A DNA stretch of 64,000 nucleotides. Origin: G965220305 sp965220305 (lineage in GTDB: Bacteria > Chloroflexota > Dehalococcoidia > Lucifugimonadales > UBA3495). A program made the position numbers and the translations under genes. Location: assembly GCA_965220305.1 (NCBI GenBank), contig OZ244817.1, positions 1,798,001 to 1,862,000 of the forward strand. Direction: 5' to 3'. Below are positions 59,414-64,000 of this stretch, piece by piece (the stretch's first letter is position 1; each line of letters starts with the position of its first letter). Below the pieces are notes generated by a model. It ran no database searches, was not told the origin of the DNA, and worked only from the letters and a program-made list of their open reading frames with translations.

Positions 59414-60349
59414 ATGCCCAAGGTGGTTTCATTCATAAACTATAAAGGGGGCGTTGGGAAAACCACTTCGGCGTACCACGTGGCTTGTTCTCTTGTTCAA
59501 CACCACCGCCAAAGAGTCCTGATGATTGACATTGACCCGCAGACTAACTTGACGTTTTTGTGCGCCAGTGTCGAACAATGGGAACGCCGCAAGCGAAACA
59601 CCGGAACGATAACAAATCTGTATAAGCGGTATGTAGACCGCCAATCTCTGGACATAAACAGATTCATTTGGAACGCCCCCGTCGTTGTCGGCAGACACCC
59701 AGTATCCGGGCTTGACTTGATTCCGTGTGATATTGACTTGCTAGGGGAAGACGTAGGCGGGGGGCCAATCTCCGGAGCCTTCTCAGCCTTCCAGGCCCTT
59801 CAGCAGGACTCCCAACGTTACCTTAGAGATCTGTCCTTCCTTCGCCAAGTGGTACGGGATACCGAAGATAAGTACGATTGGGTTATCATAGACTGCCCAC
59901 CCAACTTGTACCTGATGACTCAAAATGCGCTACACGCCAGCGACTATTACGTGGTTACCGCCATTCCCGACCATCTCTCCACCATCGGATTGAATATCCT
60001 GACAAGAAAAGTCAGCGAAATCGGAGAGAGAATTGGACGCGTAAACGCCTTGGCGGGCCAAGGTGAAACGTGGAAGGTAGCAGAATTGGGGGCAATTGTT
60101 TTTGTGAAGGTCCGGCTCGGCGGGGAGATGATAACAAATACTCATCACAACACTATGGAGACGATAAAGAGCCGACCATATGCCTATGGCAAAGTAGTCC
60201 AGAAATACACGACCGAGTTGATAGGATATAGCGAGGCAGCAGAAAACCGGGTTCCAGTTTGGGAGCATAGCTCAGAAAACGCCCGCCGCGTTACTCGAAA
60301 TTACGAGTACCCTGTAATAACGCAGGAACTGCTCGTAAAGCTAAGCTGA
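59414..60349 (+). CDS. ParA/MinD-family ATPase
   Basis: 311 residues from the ATG at 59414 with GAGAGGGG upstream. Deviant Walker A FINYKGGVGKTTSAYHVA, switch I-like MIDIDPQTNLTFL, Walker B WVIIDCPPNLYLMTQNAL, and IPDHLSTIGLNILTRKV. It has no N-terminal helix-turn-helix and is an orphan ParA (no ParB, no replication gene nearby), with lower GC than the surroundings. Its partner gene is 18 bp downstream. Could partition a plasmid-like element or position a complex. Confidence 0.9.
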   Translation: MPKVVSFINYKGGVGKTTSAYHVACSLVQHHRQRVLMIDIDPQTNLTFLCASVEQWERRKRNTGTITNLYKRYVDRQSLDINRFIWNAPVVVGRHPVSGLDLIPCDIDLLGEDVGGGPISGAFSAFQALQQDSQRYLRDLSFLRQVVRDTEDKYDWVIIDCPPNLYLMTQNALHASDYYVVTAIPDHLSTIGLNILTRKVSEIGERIGRVNALAGQGETWKVAELGAIVFVKVRLGGEMITNTHHNTMETIKSRPYAYGKVVQKYTTELIGYSEAAENRVPVWEHSSENARRVTRNYEYPVITQELLVKLS

Positions 60350-60367
60350 CTAGGCCAGGAAGGAATA

Positions 60368-60943
60368 ATGACAAGCACATCTCAATACCCAACCGATGCT
60401 TTGTTCAAGGGACTCAAGACTTTGCTCACGTCTCTACCATCTGAGGAAGAGAAGGATGAACTCATTCAAACGCTGCGGGACACCAGAAGTTTCCTTGAAG
60501 AGCTTGAGCTGCTGGTTGAAGCCTTCCCGACGATAGAATCCAGCCGGGGGTTGTCGGAGGGATTAGCCCGGCTCGATGTCTTGGCCGGGTTATCCGACAG
60601 GGACACGCGTCTTAAACGGCTGATGGGCTTTCAAGTTTCTCAGGTGGGTAAAGCCAAGAGTGTCAACGGTTCGGGGGACGTTGCGGTCCGCGCTGAAAGA
60701 CTAAAGGAGAGCCTGAAGGATTCAGGAAACGCTAGTCTTGAGAGGGTAATGGAATCGTCGGGAGAACCAATATCGGTGCTTACCGAATTGGCGGCATCAA
60801 TGGGGTTACGGACCCGCTCCAAGGAACGGAAACTGGATTTGATAAAGCGCATTGCTACCCACCTAACGAACCAAAGGGGGTACCGGATTCTCCGGGGAGA
60901 AAGTCCCCATTACGAAAATGATATGGCCAACTTAGACCCTTAG
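60368..60943 (+). CDS. Helical partner protein with SAP/Rho-N-like C-terminus
   Basis: 191 residues, RBS GGAAGGAATA. N-terminal helices (PSEEEKDELIQTLRDTRSFLEELELLVEAF) and a C-terminal ~40 residues LTELAASMGLRTRSKERKLDLIKRI, which has the spacing of SAP/HeH or Rho-N DNA/RNA-binding domains. Cotranscribed with the ParA-like gene, so it may take the ParB role. No homologous family is recognised. Confidence 0.65.
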   Translation: MTSTSQYPTDALFKGLKTLLTSLPSEEEKDELIQTLRDTRSFLEELELLVEAFPTIESSRGLSEGLARLDVLAGLSDRDTRLKRLMGFQVSQVGKAKSVNGSGDVAVRAERLKESLKDSGNASLERVMESSGEPISVLTELAASMGLRTRSKERKLDLIKRIATHLTNQRGYRILRGESPHYENDMANLDP

Positions 60944-60952
60944 GCGCTGTCC

Positions 60953-62599
60953 CTACAGCCCCCGCCATTCGTCTATCGCCCCTTCCACGTAGAGAATCCG
61001 CAGGGCTGCCAGGACGTTGCCCACAATCTGTCCGGCCTGGGTTTCCTCCACTCCCGCCGTGAGCCGCCCCAGTATTTCCGCCGCCGTCGCCCGTCCGTCC
61101 ACCAAGGACAACATAGCCGCCACCAGGTCGCCGCAGGGAATACCCTGGGGACGTTCCGGAGTGATTAGCACATACCCCCATTGAAACTCACCGTTGCCCA
61201 GCAGGGGTTTGCGTTCCAGTCGCGCGCCCCCGGACAGACGGGGGGCCCACGATTGTAGGCGACGGGGATCTGTGTCGGCCCCGGTCACCGTCTCCTGAAA
61301 ACGCGCCTGCCGCCGGTCCCGGGCCGATTCCACCTCCTGGATACCCTGTGCGAACTCCGGGGGCAACTCGCCCCGCTCCAGCACGGCCCGCTCGTAACCC
61401 CGGGGGGCCTGGCCGGCCACCGCCCGGATGAAAGCCTGCCTCGGGGAATCGCCGGCGTGGTCGTCCAGCCGCCGCCGGGCCTCCCAGAAGTAGGAATCGG
61501 CGCTGCGGTTGCTGAAGTAGAAGAGCTTGGCCAACTCGCGGAAGTGCTCGTACTCCTGGTAGTACAGCTCTTTGTAGACCTGGCCCGTCGCCTCCGCCAT
61601 GCTGGGGTCCTTGAGAACGGTGGCGACGTAGGCGGCGGCCAGCACACCGGACATCAGCGCCAGGTGTACCCCGGAAGAAAACAGCGGGTCTATGAAGCAG
61701 GCGGCGTCTCCCACCAGCACGTATCCCTCGCCGGCCACCCGGTCGCACAGGTAGGACCAGTCCCTGACCACCGAGGGGCCGGAGACCAGTTGCGCCCCGG
61801 CCAACATATCCGCCATGTAGGGGGCCTGGGCAATCTGCTCCCTCAGGAACCCCTCGGGCCCCTGTTGGGCAATGCCCTCCTGTCCGGCGATGCTGTCCAC
61901 CACGGCCCCAACGCTGGTCCAGCCGGTGTGCAGCGGAATGTTCCACAACCAGCCCTGGGGGTAGGACTCGATGAATATGTTGCTGCCATCGGGTGGAGGC
62001 AGTTCCCGGGCCCCGGAGAAATAGGCGTACACCGCCAGGTTCTGAAAGAAGGAGTCCCACCGCCGCAGGCCCAGTTGGTGGCTCAGGATTCCGGCCTGGC
62101 CGCTGGCGTCCGCAATGAAGGAGGCGCGGAGCTCGCCCTCCCGGCCGTCGCCGTCGCGGTAGCGCAGGCCGGTGGCCCGGCCTTCCTCCAGCAGCACCTC
62201 CACGACCCGGCACCCCTCCCACACCTCCACCCCGTGGCTGCGGCTGTTGTCCAGGAGCAACTGGTCGAACTGGGGACGCCAGACCTGGTAGGAGTGGGGA
62301 TTGCTGCGGTTGGTCTCCTTGAAGTACCAGCTCCAGGGCGTTCCATCCCGGCCCCAGACCATGGTTGCGCCCCACTTGGGCAGGAACCCGGCCCGCTGCA
62401 CCTCGGGCAATACTCCCAGGTCCTCCAGCACGGGGATACTGGCGGGCAGCAGCGACTCGCCCACGTGCTCCCGGGGGAAGCGCTCCCGCTCCAGCAGCAG
62501 CGTCGACACGCCTTTTCGGGCCAGCATGGTGGCAACGGTGGAACCCGCCGGGCCGCCGCCAATCACCACCACGTCGGCGGCGGGTGTTTGGTGGCGCAT
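60953..62599 (-). CDS. Flavin-dependent halogenase-like protein with PqqD-like C-terminus
   Basis: 548 residues. FAD motif VVIGGGPAGSTVATMLARKG, LERERFPREHVGESLLP, FIADASGQAGILSHQLG, and GDAACFIDPLFSSGVHLAL follow the FAD-dependent tryptophan/carrier-type halogenases. The W-x-W-x-I-P halogenase motif is present as GWLWNIPLH (~215). The C-terminal 90 residues (DLVAAMLSLVDGRATAAEILGRL) look like a winged-helix/PqqD-type carrier-binding domain. Geranylgeranyl-reductase relatives are an alternative. It starts 1 bp after brnA stops, on the same strand. Confidence 0.75.
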   Translation of the reverse strand: MRHQTPAADVVVIGGGPAGSTVATMLARKGVSTLLLERERFPREHVGESLLPASIPVLEDLGVLPEVQRAGFLPKWGATMVWGRDGTPWSWYFKETNRSNPHSYQVWRPQFDQLLLDNSRSHGVEVWEGCRVVEVLLEEGRATGLRYRDGDGREGELRASFIADASGQAGILSHQLGLRRWDSFFQNLAVYAYFSGARELPPPDGSNIFIESYPQGWLWNIPLHTGWTSVGAVVDSIAGQEGIAQQGPEGFLREQIAQAPYMADMLAGAQLVSGPSVVRDWSYLCDRVAGEGYVLVGDAACFIDPLFSSGVHLALMSGVLAAAYVATVLKDPSMAEATGQVYKELYYQEYEHFRELAKLFYFSNRSADSYFWEARRRLDDHAGDSPRQAFIRAVAGQAPRGYERAVLERGELPPEFAQGIQEVESARDRRQARFQETVTGADTDPRRLQSWAPRLSGGARLERKPLLGNGEFQWGYVLITPERPQGIPCGDLVAAMLSLVDGRATAAEILGRLTAGVEETQAGQIVGNVLAALRILYVEGAIDEWRGL

Positions 62600-62600
62600 T

Positions 62601-62939
62601 TTATTGGTTTACCCTCTGGTCGTTTTGGGTGATGTATTCCCGCAGCGCTTGGTTGATGCGTGTTTGATAGCCGCGCTCGCCTTGGGCCTGGTTCTTGAAC
62701 CAGGCTACTATGTCGGTGTCCAGCCTGATGTGGATTTGTTCCTTGGTTGCCGCTTTCTGCCTTCCTCTGGTTGCGCGGAATCGCTCCAGGATGTGAGGTA
62801 CGGCTTCCTCGGAGGGTTTAGCCCGGTCGAACCATTCGTCGCTTAGTTCGAAAGTATCAGGGTCATTGGCTATGCCGGCGTTGATAATGGCGTCCTCTTC
62901 GGGGCCTGGAATTATGATGTCAACCTTATCCCTCGACAT
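62601..62939 (-). CDS. brnA: BrnA antitoxin
   Basis: 112 residues from the ATG at 62939. The N-terminal SRDKVDIIIPGPEEDAIINAG and the C-terminal ribbon-helix-helix-like KEQIHIRLDTDIVAWFKNQAQGERGYQTRINQALREYI match BrnA. Its start overlaps the brnT 3' end by 14 bp. DNA binding at the brnT promoter is known for the family. Confidence 0.88.
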   Translation of the reverse strand: MSRDKVDIIIPGPEEDAIINAGIANDPDTFELSDEWFDRAKPSEEAVPHILERFRATRGRQKAATKEQIHIRLDTDIVAWFKNQAQGERGYQTRINQALREYITQNDQRVNQ

Positions 62940-63186
62940 ATCTGATGACCTCCCGTGCGTTGGCCTTTCTGAGGCTGATGATGCGGATAGTTTGTCCACG
63001 TTCAGTCCAGACGACATGGTACAGGCGGTTGCCTATTAGTCCGATGGTGGACCAACGTGTCTCATCGTCCCGGTCGCTTGGTTGGTGAATTGCGGTATCC
63101 CAGTCGAAGTATTCCATCGAGGCGAAGTCAATATCGCGGTTTAATAGCGTTTCTGCTCGTTTAGCTTCGTCCCATTCGTACCGCAT
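62926..63186 (-). CDS. brnT: BrnT ribonuclease toxin
   Basis: 86 residues. YEWDEAKRAETLLNRDIDFASMEYFDWDTAI, then GNRLYHVVWTERGQTIRIISLRKANAREVIRYVEG is the BrnT RelE-like fold with conserved Arg/Lys at RIISLRKAN. Stops translation by RNA cleavage in the family. Operon brnT-brnA-halogenase. Confidence 0.9.
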   Translation of the reverse strand: MRYEWDEAKRAETLLNRDIDFASMEYFDWDTAIHQPSDRDDETRWSTIGLIGNRLYHVVWTERGQTIRIISLRKANAREVIRYVEG

Positions 63187-63261
63187 ATTGCCTTTATAGG
63201 CTTATTGTAGTCACAATGTGTTCTGTTATCAAGCCATCCACCCACCGGCCACACCTCCCGG

Positions 63262-64000
63262 TCAACGCGGCGACACAGCCTCGCCACCTCCCACCGGCGC
63301 GGCAACCTCCGAGGCTTCCCTGGGGCGGTCTCCCTTGACTATGGTTACGACTACTCCCACCAGCAGCAGCGCCCCCTGGAACAGGAAGGCCCAGCGCAGC
63401 CCGGCGACGAAGGCCCCGGCCACCTGGGGAGACACGGCCTCCAGGCTGGGCTCCACTCCCTGCCACGCCATAATCGTCACCACAATGGTTGTGGCCAAGG
63501 CCACGCTGACCACGTTGGCCGAGTTACGGGTCAGGTTGGTCAGGGCAGCGATGACGCCGTACCGTGAACGCTCGACGGCGCTCATGATGGAGCTGTTGTT
63601 GGGCGAGTTGAACAGCCCAGGCCCAGCACTCCCAGAGTACGCCAGCCGAACTTGTCGGACAGCCGCCCGCTGACGGGGCCGAGGATGACCATGCAGACGG
63701 CGGGGGGTATGAGGGCCAACCCCACCTCGCTGGGGCTGAGTCCCAACACCCGTTGCAGGTAAAAGGGCATCATAAACCGGATGGAGGAGGTACCCAGGAA
63801 GGAGATCCATCCGGCCAGTATGCCCAGGGCCAACAGCTTGCGCTGGAACAGCCGCAGGTCCAGCATGGGGGAGGGGATGCGCAGCTCCCACCAGATGAAG
63901 GTCGTCATCAGGGCGGCGAAGACCGCCGACCCCACCAGGATGTAAGGGGACACCCAACCCAGCCGGTGCCCGTTGCCCACCAGCAGCAGGAAGAGCAGCA
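63262..64000 (-). pseudogene. MFS drug-efflux transporter (DHA2-type), internally deleted and running off the window
   Basis: The C-terminal part (63262-~63620) reads LFNSPNNSSIMSAVERSRYG... and four membrane segments to stop. The N-terminal part (from ~63620 to beyond 64000) reads FYLQRVLGLSPSEVGLALIPPAVCMVILGPVSGRLSDKFGWRTLGVLGLG in the other frame. The ~55 residues normally between GRLSDKFG and GLFNSPNNSS are missing along with the frame change. Either a real deletion or an assembly join at the repeated GGCCTGGG. Confidence 0.75.

Overview
The window is a 64-kb piece of a GC-rich bacterial chromosome, and the gene content points to Chloroflexota, most likely a SAR202/Dehalococcoidia-type lineage (inference). 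The signs are four luciferase-like flavin monooxygenases, two P450s with a 3Fe-4S ferredoxin, acyl-CoA dehydrogenase, a thiolase/OB-fold pair, a CaiB/BaiF CoA-transferase and several SDRs. That is the expanded catabolic repertoire known from SAR202 genomes. The housekeeping runs tig-clpP-clpX, xseB/xseA/efp/pepP/aroQ and xerD-topA-dprA keep a conserved Gram-positive/Chloroflexi-like order. I saw no rRNA, tRNA or CRISPR array.

Layout. 0-2.4 kb: 3' end of a DNA methyltransferase fused to an HNH nuclease, then two overlapping pairs of a small DUF4258/RelE-like protein plus a DUF2283-like protein. 2.4-5.6 kb: two paralogous P450s and a ferredoxin. 5.7-8.0 kb: a CAP-domain protein, a membrane protein and a disrupted secreted or membrane-anchored protein. 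8.1-16.4 kb: GMC oxidoreductase, orphan Phd-like antitoxin and three flavin monooxygenases interleaved with HEPN-type genes (MNT-HEPN fusion, PaREP1). 16.4-25.1 kb: a frameshifted subtilisin-like lipoprotein, then acyl-CoA/thiolase/SDR catabolic genes. 25.3-27.9 kb: two adjacent insertion sequences with nearly identical ends. 28-30 kb: beta-lactamase-fold hydrolase and SDR.

30.6-45 kb is the housekeeping core: trigger factor and ClpXP, a formyltransferase, exonuclease VII, EF-P, M24 peptidase, type II dehydroquinase, XerC/D recombinase, topoisomerase I and DprA. 45-48 kb: a 2-oxoacid:ferredoxin oxidoreductase operon with a long leader. 48.4-49.4 kb: a frameshifted ECF sigma gene and a divergent anti-sigma gene split by an amber codon. 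49.6-52.9 kb: cytochrome c maturation genes ccmA-B-C-D-E. 53.4-59.2 kb: another flavin monooxygenase, an AT-rich inverted-repeat-bounded element carrying one zinc-ribbon gene, a CoA-transferase, a Na+/solute symporter and a VOC protein. 59.3-64 kb: a ParA-like ATPase with a small helical partner, a flavin-dependent halogenase behind a BrnT/BrnA module, and a damaged MFS transporter running off the end.

Between genes the window is full of short palindromic repeats of a few families. Several genes are interrupted by single frameshifts or amber codons, which could be real decay or sequence error. The strongest candidate for something undescribed is the 971-bp element at 54764-55734. Next are the duplicated DUF4258-like/DUF2283 pairs and the ParA/SAP-like pair with its palindromic operator.
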